Positions 1 through 7,572 of a stretch of 64,000 nt of DNA are shown piece after piece (position 1 is the stretch's first letter; each line of letters opens with the position of its first letter). Origin of the DNA: Streptomyces xanthii (lineage in GTDB: Bacteria > Actinomycetota > Actinomycetes > Streptomycetales > Streptomycetaceae); assembly GCF_014621695.1 (NCBI RefSeq), contig NZ_CP061281.1:248001-312000 (forward strand). The letters run 5' to 3'. The position numbers were made by a program, and so were the translations under genes. The notes beneath the pieces are model-generated. The model made no database searches, had not been told where the DNA came from, and saw only the letters and a program-made list of their open reading frames with translations.

Positions 1-2
1 CT

Positions 3-968
3 CCCCGGATCGTCGCCCGCTTCGGTTACCGCCTGACGCTGGTGGCGGGGCTGTTTCTCCTCGGTGCGCCCGCGCTCGTGCTGACCGTGTCCGGGAGCAC
101 GGCGTGGATCACGGCGGTCTGCGTCGTGCGCGGTCTGGGCTTCGCCTGCACGGTCGTCGCGGGTGGCGCGCTGACGGCGTCGCTGATCCCGCCCGAGCGC
201 CGGGGCGAGGGGCTGGCCCTGGTCGGGATCGTGTCCGGGGTTCCGTCGCTGGTGGCCCTGCCGTTGGGGGTGTGGCTGGTGGCGCACGTGGGGTACGGGC
301 CGGTGTGCGTCGCGGGCGGGGCGGCCGCGCTGGCCGCGATCGTCTCGGTGCCGGGCCTGCCGGACCGCGAGCCGGACTCGGGGCCGTCGATCGGTGTGGT
401 GGCCGGCCTGCGGACGGCCGGCCTCCTGCGGCCCGCGATCGTCTTCGCGGCCACCACGCTCGCCGCCGGAATCGTCGTCACGTTCCTCCCGCTCGCCGTC
501 CCGTCGGCTTCCACCGGTCTCGTCGCCGCGGCCCTGTTCGTCCAGTCCGCGGCGTCGACCGCGGCGCGCTGGGTCGCGGGCCGGCGCGGCGACCGGCACG
601 GTCCGGCCCGCCTGGTCCTGCCCGGCCTGGTCGTCGCGTCCGCCGGAACACTCCTCGTCTCGCTGACGCACAGTCCGGTCGCGGTCGTCTCCGGGGTGGC
701 CGTGTTCGGGATCGGCTTCGGGATCACGCAGAACGCCACGCTCACGCTGATGTACGCGCGGGTCCCCGCCTCCGGTTACGGCACGGTCAGCGCCCTGTGG
801 AACTTCGCCTACGACGCTGGCATGGGCGTCGGGGCCGTCGGCTTCGGGCTCCTCGCGGGCCGGACCGGATACCCGTGGGCCTTCGCGCTCACCGCCGTGC
901 TGATGCTCACCGCGCTCGCCCCGGCCTGGCGCGACCGCCGGACAGAGGGCGCCCTGCCCCGGCGTTGA
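3..968 (+). CDS. MFS transporter, 5' end cut off by window edge
   Basis: The reading frame is already open at the first bases, so the true start lies to the left. The visible ~321 residues contain about ten hydrophobic segments with short basic loops (for example the R-R-G-D-R-H-G-P loop near nt 585-600), typical of the C-terminal two-thirds of a major facilitator superfamily permease. MFS proteins move small solutes or drugs across the cytoplasmic membrane by coupling to the proton gradient; the substrate cannot be told here. It ends with a TGA at 966-968 and is followed by a 320-bp gap, so it is probably the last gene of its own unit. Confidence 0.85.
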   Translation, partial: PRIVARFGYRLTLVAGLFLLGAPALVLTVSGSTAWITAVCVVRGLGFACTVVAGGALTASLIPPERRGEGLALVGIVSGVPSLVALPLGVWLVAHVGYGPVCVAGGAAALAAIVSVPGLPDREPDSGPSIGVVAGLRTAGLLRPAIVFAATTLAAGIVVTFLPLAVPSASTGLVAAALFVQSAASTAARWVAGRRGDRHGPARLVLPGLVVASAGTLLVSLTHSPVAVVSGVAVFGIGFGITQNATLTLMYARVPASGYGTVSALWNFAYDAGMGVGAVGFGLLAGRTGYPWAFALTAVLMLTALAPAWRDRRTEGALPRR

Positions 969-1078
969 CGAACGGACGCGCGCCCATCAGAGCGTCGCCC
1001 TCGACGCGACGCGCCCGGGACTCCCCGTTTTGTCCGCACCAGGCCACCTCTCCCGTCGCACCAGCTCGTGCACGCGTC

Positions 1079-1108
1079 TTGCGGAGCGGGCGATTCTGCC
1101 AATAGAAA
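1079..1108 (+). promoter_or_regulatory. candidate promoter of the chitosanase-fusion gene
   Basis: TTGCGG (1079-1084) and TAGAAA (1103-1108) are separated by 18 bp, a plausible SigA-type -35/-10 pair. The transcription start would fall at about 1115, inside the palindrome at 1108-1120, leaving a leader of about 170 nt before the ATG at 1289. The rest of the gap 969-1288 shows nothing recognisable. Confidence 0.4.
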
Positions 1109-1120
1109 GGAAAGGTTCCT
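1108..1120. promoter_or_regulatory. palindromic operator candidate AGGAAAGGTTCCT
   Basis: Five-base arms AGGAA and TTCCT flank a 3-bp centre and overlap the predicted transcription start. Streptomyces chitosanase genes are known to be repressed by the ROK-family protein CsnR through a palindrome at this position. The link to CsnR is an inference from position and the neighbouring GH46 domain. Confidence 0.45.
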
Positions 1121-1288
1121 ATCAGTGAGTGGTCCGGATAGGGACGCACGGTTCAGAGTTCCTCAGCTCGTCCAGCACGGTTCCGCACCTTCATGCAGCC
1201 CCGAACTCCCCTGCCGGGTCCGCGAGTCCGCCGGCTTCACGCCGCTCGCGCGAGACGCACCCGGCCAGACGAGAAACCGGAGAAGCAC

Positions 1289-3463
1289 ATGCCACTCCCC
1301 ACTCCGCGACGGCGTTCGATGCCGTCCGGATCGCGGCATCGCACCCCCGTCCACCGACGCCGGCGCAGGACCGGCTTCAGGATCGCCCTCGCCATGGTCC
1401 TCGCCGCCGTCCCCGCGGTGATTCTGCTGAACACCAGTCAGGCGGCGGCTCCCACCGGGCTCGACGACCCGGTGAAGAAGGAGATCGCCATGCGCCTGGT
1501 GTCCAGCGCCGAGAACTCGTCGCTGGACTGGAAGGACCAGTTCGACTACATCGAGGACATCGACGACGGCCGCGGGTACACCGCCGGCATCGTCGGGTTC
1601 TGCTCCGGCACCCACGACATGCTCGACCTCGTCGAGTACTACACCGACCAGGTGCCCGACAACCCGCTCGCCGAGTACCTGCCGGCCCTGCGCGAGGTCG
1701 ACGGCTCCGATTCGCACGAGGGCCTCGACCCCGGCTTCACCGACGCGTGGAAGGAGGCCGCGCAGACCTCGCAGTTCCAGGCGGCGCAGGAGCACGAACG
1801 CGACCGCGTGTACTTCGACCCCGCCGTCTCCCGCGCCAAGGGCGACCACCTGCAGGAGCTGGGCCAGTTCGCCTACTACGACGCGATCGTGATGCACGGC
1901 CAGGAGGGCTTCGACTCCATCCGGGACGCGGCGCGCGCCGAGGCGGACACTCCGGCCGAGGGCGGTGACGAGACCACGTACCTCAACGCGTTCCTCGACG
2001 CCCGCGTGACGGAGATGAAGAAGGAGGCGGCGCACGAGGACACGAGCCGGGTGGACACCGCGCAGCGGGTGTTCCTCGACGACGGGAATCTGCGGCTCGA
2101 CACGCCCCTGTCCTGGCACGTCTACGGAGAGCCGTTCGAGATCACGTCGGACCCCGAGCCGGGCACGTCCCCGACCCCCTCCCCCACCACCACTGGTGAA
2201 CCCGGCGGCGGGGACGAGCAGTTGATCTCCCGCGGCAGGCCCGCGACCTCGTCCTCCGACGAGGACTCGGCGCTCACCGCCGGCCGCGCGGTCGACGGCG
2301 ACCCCGCCACCCGGTGGGCCAGCGAGGAGGGCTCGGACCCGCAGTGGCTCCGTGTCGACCTCGGAGAGAACTCCACCGTCTCCCGCGTGAAGCTGCTGTG
2401 GGAGGCCGCGTACGCCAAGGGCTACCGGGTCGAGATCTCCGCCGACGGCACCTCCTGGAACCAGCTCGCCGTCGAGGCGAACGGTAACGGCGGCACCGAC
2501 GAATGGACCGGCCTGAGCGGCAAGGGCCGCTACCTGCGGGTCTACGGAACGGCGCGCGGCACCGCGTACGGCTACTCACTGTTCGAGGTGGAGGCCTACG
2601 GGACCACCGGCGCGGGCCCCGGCCCGACCGACCCGCCGACCGACCCGCCCGCCGGCGCGTTCACCGTCGTCGGCGCGGGGGACATCGCCGACCGCTGTGA
2701 CCAGGGCGACGCGGGCTGCCAGCACTTCAAGACCGCCGACCGGGCCGAGGCCATCGACCCGGCCTTCTACCTCACACTGGGCGACAACCAGTACGACGAC
2801 GCTCACCTCGACGACTTCAAGAACTACTACGACAAGTCCTGGGGCCGCTTCAAGGCGAACACCTACCCGGTGCCGGGCAACCACGAGTCGTACGACGACT
2901 ACGAGAACCGCGACGAGAAGGCCTACCGCGAGTACTTCGGCTCCCGCGCCACCCCGCAGGGCAAGATGTGGTACTCGTACAACCGCGGGAACTGGCACTT
3001 CGTCGCGCTCAACTCCAACCGCTTCGACGAGCGCGAGCAGCTCGACTGGCTCAAGGCAGACCTGGCCGCGAACGGCAAGAAGTGCGTGGCCGCGTACTGG
3101 CACGAGCCGCTGTTCAGCTCCGGCGACCACGGGAACGTGCCGGTGAGCCGGCCGGTGTGGGAGCTCCTCGAGTCGTCCGGCGCCGAGCTCGTGCTCAACG
3201 GCCACGACCACCACTACGAGCGGTTCGCCCCGCAGACCCGGGACGCGAAGGCCGACCCGAACGGCATCGTCGAGATCATCGGCGGCGCCGGCGGCAAGGA
3301 TCTGTACGGCGCGGGCGACACGGTCCAGCCCAACAGCGCGAAGCGCATCTGGGACAAGTTCGGTGTGCTGAAGCTCGACTTCACCGACACCGGGTTCCGC
3401 TCGCAGTTCGTCGGCACGGACGGAACGGTGCTCGACACCAGCCCCACCTACTCCTGCCACTGA
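1289..3463 (+). CDS. secreted GH46 chitosanase - F5/8 type C - metallophosphoesterase fusion
   Basis: A 724-residue exported protein with three domains. Residues 1-53 are an Arg-rich signal peptide (RRRRRTGF, then a hydrophobic stretch ending AQAAA-like), compatible with Tat export as known for GH46 chitosanases. Residues ~55-285 match GH46: Glu75 in SSAENSSLDW and Asp93 in DIDDGRGYTAG sit 18 residues apart, as the catalytic pair Glu22/Asp40 does in the Streptomyces N174 enzyme. After a Pro/Thr linker, residues ~311-440 form an F5/8 type C (discoidin, CBM32-like) sugar-binding domain. Residues ~458-724 are a calcineurin-like phosphoesterase with all metal motifs visible (GAGDIAD, GDNQYD, GNHES, YWHEP, GHDHHYERF). 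Ordinary chitosanases end after the first domain. ATG 1289 is preferred over an upstream in-frame start at 1193 because it gives a proper signal peptide. It probably hydrolyses chitosan outside the cell; the phosphoesterase substrate is unknown. Confidence 0.88.
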   Translation: MPLPTPRRRSMPSGSRHRTPVHRRRRRTGFRIALAMVLAAVPAVILLNTSQAAAPTGLDDPVKKEIAMRLVSSAENSSLDWKDQFDYIEDIDDGRGYTAGIVGFCSGTHDMLDLVEYYTDQVPDNPLAEYLPALREVDGSDSHEGLDPGFTDAWKEAAQTSQFQAAQEHERDRVYFDPAVSRAKGDHLQELGQFAYYDAIVMHGQEGFDSIRDAARAEADTPAEGGDETTYLNAFLDARVTEMKKEAAHEDTSRVDTAQRVFLDDGNLRLDTPLSWHVYGEPFEITSDPEPGTSPTPSPTTTGEPGGGDEQLISRGRPATSSSDEDSALTAGRAVDGDPATRWASEEGSDPQWLRVDLGENSTVSRVKLLWEAAYAKGYRVEISADGTSWNQLAVEANGNGGTDEWTGLSGKGRYLRVYGTARGTAYGYSLFEVEAYGTTGAGPGPTDPPTDPPAGAFTVVGAGDIADRCDQGDAGCQHFKTADRAEAIDPAFYLTLGDNQYDDAHLDDFKNYYDKSWGRFKANTYPVPGNHESYDDYENRDEKAYREYFGSRATPQGKMWYSYNRGNWHFVALNSNRFDEREQLDWLKADLAANGKKCVAAYWHEPLFSSGDHGNVPVSRPVWELLESSGAELVLNGHDHHYERFAPQTRDAKADPNGIVEIIGGAGGKDLYGAGDTVQPNSAKRIWDKFGVLKLDFTDTGFRSQFVGTDGTVLDTSPTYSCH

Positions 3464-3478
3464 CCGGCCGCCACCAGT

Positions 3479-3516
3479 GCCCCGGGCACGTCCGTGAGCA
3501 CGGGCGCGCCCGGGGC
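3479..3516 (+). terminator. hairpin after the chitosanase-fusion gene
   Basis: Nine-bp arms GCCCCGGGC (3479-3487) and GCCCGGGGC (3508-3516) lie between the stop at 3463 and the next start at 3534. There is no T run, as is usual for actinomycete terminators, so this could also be a read-through or attenuation structure. Confidence 0.4.
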
Positions 3517-3533
3517 GCCTCCCGGGAGTTCAC

Positions 3534-4793
3534 ATGTATCTCGCCGCCGGCCGGAGCGGTCCCCCCTCGACCGTCCAGGCCGCCCCCGAACGCCCCGCGC
3601 GCCGCACCCGTGTCGCCTCCACGGTCCTCGCGCTCGGCGCGGTCAGCCTGGTGACCGACATCTCCTCCGAAATGGTCACCGCGGTCCTCCCCCTCTACTT
3701 CGTCCTCCAACTGGGGCTCAATCCACTGCAGTTCGGGTTCCTGGACGGGCTGTACAACGGAGTCTCCGCCGTCGTCCGTCTGGCCGGCGGGCATCTCGCC
3801 GACCGCCGGCAGCGCCACCGGCTCGTCGCCGGGGCCGGCTACGCCCTGTCCGCCGTGTGCAAGCTGGGGCTGCTGTTCGCCGGCGGCTCCACCACGGCGC
3901 TCTCTGCGACGCTCGCCGCCGACCGGGTCGGCAAGGGCGTGCGGACGGCGCCGCGCGACGCGATGATCTCGCTCTCCTGCGCCGAGCGGGACCTCGGCCG
4001 CGCCTTCGGTGTGCATCGCGCGATGGACACGACCGGTGCGCTGCTGGGCCCTCTCGCGGCGTTCGCGCTGCTGTGGCTCGCGGTGGACGCGTACGACGTC
4101 GTGTTCCTCGTCAGCTTCTGCTTCGGCCTGTTCGGGGTCGTGCTCCTGTACGCGTTCGTACCGGCGCACCCGTCACCCGCGGCCGCCACGTCCCGTCCGT
4201 CCGACCTGCGCGCGGCCCTCCGGCTGCCCGCGGTCCCCGCGTTCCGCCGCGTGCTGGTCGCCGCCTCCCTGCTCGGCCTGATGTCGGTCGGCGACGGCTT
4301 CCTCTACCTCGTCCTCCAGAAGCGCCTCGACCTCGACACGGTCTACTTCCCTCTGCTGCCTCTGGGCAGCGCGGCCGTCTACCTGCTCCTCGCCGTCCCC
4401 GTCGGCCGCGCGGCGGACCGGCTCGGGCGCCGGATCCCCTATCTGTGGGGCCACTTGGGGCTGCTCGGCGTCTACCTGGTCCTCTTCTCCCCCGTCCCGG
4501 GATGGCCGCTGACGGTCCTCGTGCTGGTCCTGCTCGGCACCTACTACGCGGCCACCGACGGAGTCCTCATGGCCCTGGGCGGCCCGGTCGTCCCCGAGAA
4601 GCAGCGCGCGGCCGGTCTGGCGCTGCTGCAGTCGGGACAGGCGGTCGGGCGGCTGCTGGCGTCGGTGCTGTTCGGCGCCGCGTGGACGCTCTGGAGCATG
4701 CAGGCCGCGCTGGCGCTCGCCGCCGCCGGGCTGACGGCCACGCTCCTCCTCGCCCGTTTCCTGTTGCCCGCGCACCCGACGGAGTCCGCATGA
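3534..4793 (+). CDS. MFS transporter
   Basis: A 419-residue permease with twelve predicted membrane segments. The first half carries the loop GGHLADRRQRHR and the sequence ADRVGKGVRTAPRDAM, a signature seen in the MFS subfamily of putative drug or sugar-phosphate exporters. The N-terminal 35 residues are hydrophilic and basic. The ATG follows GGGAGTTCAC. The stop codon overlaps the ATG of the next gene (ATGA, 4790-4793), so the two are translationally coupled and likely work together. The substrate cannot be inferred from the sequence. Confidence 0.85.
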   Translation: MYLAAGRSGPPSTVQAAPERPARRTRVASTVLALGAVSLVTDISSEMVTAVLPLYFVLQLGLNPLQFGFLDGLYNGVSAVVRLAGGHLADRRQRHRLVAGAGYALSAVCKLGLLFAGGSTTALSATLAADRVGKGVRTAPRDAMISLSCAERDLGRAFGVHRAMDTTGALLGPLAAFALLWLAVDAYDVVFLVSFCFGLFGVVLLYAFVPAHPSPAAATSRPSDLRAALRLPAVPAFRRVLVAASLLGLMSVGDGFLYLVLQKRLDLDTVYFPLLPLGSAAVYLLLAVPVGRAADRLGRRIPYLWGHLGLLGVYLVLFSPVPGWPLTVLVLVLLGTYYAATDGVLMALGGPVVPEKQRAAGLALLQSGQAVGRLLASVLFGAAWTLWSMQAALALAAAGLTATLLLARFLLPAHPTESA

Positions 4794-5773
4794 CCCCCAC
4801 GCTGTCCCCGCGCGCCCGGGTGGGCGCCGTGTCCCTGGCCGCTGTCGTCCTGGCCACGTTCGCCGTCGTGTACACGGTCCGGGCCGCCGATCGCGGCGGG
4901 CCCGCCACCGGGTCTTCGCACGTCACCCTCGACAACACCCCCGGCCTGTACGTCCGTACGGCCGACGGGAAGGTCGCCGCGCTCAGCAAGGGGGGCGCCC
5001 GGGAGACGGCGCTGTCCTGCCGCCGGTTCTACGCGAGCGGCACCGGCGCCGTGTGCCTCACCACCAAGCCCGGGATCCCGCCCCGGACCCAGGCGATCGT
5101 CCTGGACCGGTCGCTGCGTCCGCGGCGCACGGTCACGTTCGGCGGGACACCCAACCGGGCCCGGGTGTCGCCGTCCGGGCGGATGGTCTCCTGGACGGTG
5201 TTCGTCACCGGAGACTCGTACTCCGGCGGCTCCTTCTCCACCCGCAGCGGGATCCTCGACACCCGGACCGGCTATCTCGTCAAGAACGTGGAGACCCTGC
5301 AGCTGACCCTCGACGGCCGGCGCTACGCCGCGTCCGACGTGAACTTCTGGGGCATCACGTTCGCCCGGGACGACAACCGCTTCTACGCCACGGTGGCGAC
5401 GCGCGGCAGGACGTACCTGGTCGAGGGCGACTTCAAGGCCTGGACGGCGCGTGCCCTGCGGGAGAACGTCGAGTGTCCGTCGCTGTCGCCCGACGGCACC
5501 CGCGTCGCGTACAAGAAGCGGGTGCGGGACAGCGGCTCGGACCCCTGGCGGCTGCACGTCCTCGACCTGAAGACGCTGCGCGACACCGAGCTGGCGGAGA
5601 CGCGCAGCGTCGACGACCAGGCCGCGTGGCTGGACGACGGCACCGTGGCCTACGCCCTGCCCGGGCGGGCGCGCGGCTCTTCGGACGTCTGGTCCGTACC
5701 CGCGGACGGCACGGGCGAGCCGGTACGCAGGGCCCGCGACGCCTCCTCGCCGAGCATGAACGCGGGCCGATGA
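4790..5773 (+). CDS. membrane-anchored or secreted TolB-like beta-propeller protein
   Basis: A 327-residue protein beginning with a short basic segment and one hydrophobic helix (VGAVSLAAVVLATFAVVYTV), which is either an uncleaved anchor or a signal peptide. The rest has repeated blade-like units with phrases such as VSPSGRMVSWTV, LSPDGTRVAYKKR and WLDDGTVAYALP, typical of TolB/WD40-like propellers. It overlaps the preceding MFS gene by four bases. It may be an extracytoplasmic partner of that transporter or a cell-surface binding protein. No enzymatic motif is visible. Confidence 0.7.
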   Translation: MTPTLSPRARVGAVSLAAVVLATFAVVYTVRAADRGGPATGSSHVTLDNTPGLYVRTADGKVAALSKGGARETALSCRRFYASGTGAVCLTTKPGIPPRTQAIVLDRSLRPRRTVTFGGTPNRARVSPSGRMVSWTVFVTGDSYSGGSFSTRSGILDTRTGYLVKNVETLQLTLDGRRYAASDVNFWGITFARDDNRFYATVATRGRTYLVEGDFKAWTARALRENVECPSLSPDGTRVAYKKRVRDSGSDPWRLHVLDLKTLRDTELAETRSVDDQAAWLDDGTVAYALPGRARGSSDVWSVPADGTGEPVRRARDASSPSMNAGR

Positions 5774-5991
5774 GACTGTCCCGGGCCCGGAGATGAGGCT
5801 CGAAGGTGCAGGTCAGGAGGGCCGGAAATCAAACGGCGACCGGGCGTTAGCGGCGTGGCGACGGCACGGCGACGGCTCACGGCAAGGTGAGGGTCGCAAG
5901 GAGTCCATCGACTCGGGCCCGACCGGAAACCTGAGGTGCGCCATGGGGACAGGCCCGATCGGCCGGCGGCGCGGACCCGGTCGTGCCTCGT

Positions 5992-6029
5992 GGCGGCTGC
6001 CGGACAGGCACGGGTGTCCGGCAGCCGCC
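5992..6029. terminator. strong perfect hairpin terminator
   Basis: Fifteen-bp perfect arms GGCGGCTGCCGGACA (5992-6006) and its complement (6015-6029) with an 8-nt loop. It lies just past the stop of the minus-strand dehydrogenase and after the plus-strand TolB-like gene, so it can serve both convergent units. The remainder of 5774-6068 shows no coding pattern. Confidence 0.8.
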
Positions 6030-6074
6030 GCACCGAGGGAGACGTCAGGCGCCGCACCGAGGGAGATGTCAGGC
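6027..6074. repeat. two tandem 24-bp copies, one mismatch
   Basis: Copies at 6027-6050 and 6051-6074 differ only at one base (GACGTC versus GATGTC). The second copy contains the TGA stop of the dehydrogenase gene (6069-6071 on the complement) and the first abuts the terminator stem, so a short duplication has occurred at the 3' end of that gene. Confidence 0.85.
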
Positions 6075-7079
6075 GAGCGACGCGGCGCGGGCCGGGTCGA
6101 GGGCGTGCTGGAGCGGCTCGCCGAGCGTGAAGCGGCGGACCTCGTCGAGCACGAGCTGACCGAGGCGGTGGCGCTCGGCGCCCAGGGCGCCCGCGATGTG
6201 CGGGGTCAGGACGACGTTGGGCAGCGTGAACAGCGGCGAGTCCGGGGCCGGGGGCTCGGGGTGCGTGACGTCGAGGACGGCGGTGAGATCCGGCCTGGCC
6301 CGCAGGACCCGTACGGCGGCCGGTTCGTCGATCAGGGCGCCGCGCGCGGTGTTGATCAGCGTCGCGCCCGGTTCCAGGGAGTTCAGCAGGCTCTCCCCGA
6401 TGGCGCCTCGGGTCGCGGGCAGCAGCGGGGCGTGGAGGCTGACCACCTGGCAGGTGGCGAACAGTTCCTCGATGCCGACCAGCCGGACGCCTGCCTGCCG
6501 GGCGGTGTCCGGCGAGGCCGCGGGATCGGTGGCGACGACCTCGACGTCGAAGCGGGAGAGGTGCCCGGCGACGAGACGGCCGATGTGGCCGAGTCCCCAC
6601 AGGCCGACCCGCGCCCGGTACCCGCCCGCTACCTCGGGGTCGCGCGGGAACCGGCGGCGCTGCGCGACGTCCCGGGCGATGCGGTGCGCCTGCTTCAGAC
6701 CGAGCAGGACCTGGGCGAGAGTGAACTCCGCCACCGGGACGGCATTGGCCGCGGCGGCCGAGACGATCGGGATGCCGCGCGCCCAGAACTCGGGAGTGGT
6801 CAGGTGGCGTACGGACCCCGCCGCCACGAACACGGCGCGCAGCCGGGGCGCCTGCCCGAGCAGTGCGGCGTCCAGGACGGGCGCGCCCCAGCCGGTGAGC
6901 AGGAGGTCGACGTCGCTCAGAACGCCGGGGGCGTCGGCGAGTTCCTCTCGCGTGAGCGGCGGTGCCTGCCAGTGGACGAGCCGGCCGAGGCCGGCGGTCA
7001 CCTCGGGCGGATAGACGTCCGCCCGGCGTTCCTTCTCCATGACCAGCAGAGCGGTGGGGGCGGTGGCCGGTGCGTTCAT
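6069..7079 (-). CDS. D-isomer-specific 2-hydroxyacid dehydrogenase
   Basis: A 336-residue NAD(P)-dependent oxidoreductase of the D-2-hydroxyacid dehydrogenase family, which interconverts 2-oxo acids and D-2-hydroxy acids. The Rossmann motif GLWGLGHIG lies near residue 160. The catalytic triad typical of the family is visible as Arg in NTARGALID, Glu in THPEPP and His in LTPHIAGA. The ATG at 7079 follows GAAGGAG; an in-frame ATG 60 bases upstream would add 20 atypical residues. It is divergent from the sugar ABC operon and shares its control region, so it probably handles an acid derived from the imported sugar, for example a uronate product. That pathway placement is inference. Confidence 0.85.
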   Translation of the reverse strand: MNAPATAPTALLVMEKERRADVYPPEVTAGLGRLVHWQAPPLTREELADAPGVLSDVDLLLTGWGAPVLDAALLGQAPRLRAVFVAAGSVRHLTTPEFWARGIPIVSAAAANAVPVAEFTLAQVLLGLKQAHRIARDVAQRRRFPRDPEVAGGYRARVGLWGLGHIGRLVAGHLSRFDVEVVATDPAASPDTARQAGVRLVGIEELFATCQVVSLHAPLLPATRGAIGESLLNSLEPGATLINTARGALIDEPAAVRVLRARPDLTAVLDVTHPEPPAPDSPLFTLPNVVLTPHIAGALGAERHRLGQLVLDEVRRFTLGEPLQHALDPARAASLA

Positions 7080-7260
7080 GCCGGGCGGGTCTCCTTCGGC
7101 GGATCCGGAAGGCGGGTGGAGGGCCGGCGGGACAGCCACTCCCCCGGGTTCGGGTGTGTGCGAAAACGTGCGCTCGGGTGATGCGCAGTGGTGTGGCTTG
7201 TTTGATGCGCATGCCCTGCGGCTGGCACGGACGATACATCGGATGACTGGAGGGACCTAG

Positions 7261-7271
7261 CGAGAATCTCG
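7261..7271. promoter_or_regulatory. short palindrome CGAGAATCTCG
   Basis: Five-base arms CGAGA/TCTCG with a single central base, in the 493-bp divergent region 7080-7572 upstream of the dehydrogenase gene. No matching regulator is known in the window. Confidence 0.25.
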
Positions 7272-7353
7272 GACATCTTGTCGCCCACCGCCCGACGGGG
7301 ACGACCTCCCCCACACCGGCTTCCCGCACCCGAGTGACCGACTCCTCGAACAT

Positions 7354-7369
7354 CTGAAAACCCTTTCAG
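7354..7369. promoter_or_regulatory. operator candidate, copy 1 (CTGAAA...TTTCAG)
   Basis: Six-base arms CTGAAA (7354-7359) and TTTCAG (7364-7369) around a 4-bp centre. A related element with arms CTGAA/TTCAG occurs 111 bp further on, suggesting paired binding of one regulator in the divergent control region. Confidence 0.45.
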
Positions 7370-7464
7370 AGCAGGCACTTTATGGGGCGGGGAGCATCTT
7401 CGGCATGCCCGCACCCACGGAAACCCCACCTCCGCGGGGAGCCCACGGAAGGCATGCCGACCAC

Positions 7465-7479
7465 CTGAAGCACTTTCAG
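7465..7479. promoter_or_regulatory. operator candidate, copy 2 (CTGAAGCACTTTCAG)
   Basis: Same outer arms as the 7354-7369 element, with CTTTCAG identical in both. It sits about 95 bp before the start of the sugar-binding protein gene. No regulator gene adjoins, so the protein that binds is unknown. Confidence 0.45.
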
Positions 7480-7525
7480 ATTCATCGGAGTATTGACCGC
7501 TGTTTCCGGCCCCGCTACGTTCCCA

Positions 7526-7537
7526 GCAAGCGCTTTC
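7526..7537. promoter_or_regulatory. LacI-type operator candidate GCAAGCGCTTTC
   Basis: The 8-bp core AAGCGCTT is a perfect palindrome centred on a CG step, flanked by matching G and C. This is the characteristic centre of LacI/GalR-family operators, which often control sugar ABC operons in actinomycetes. It lies 36 bp before the ATG at 7573. Confidence 0.5.
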
Positions 7538-7572
7538 CAGGCCAACTGTGGTGCGTCCGAACGGGAGTTGTC

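Noticed and set aside
1193..1288. Upstream in-frame start for the chitosanase fusion.
   Set aside because: It would place 32 extra Arg/Pro-rich residues before the signal peptide. ATG 1289 gives a coherent exported protein.
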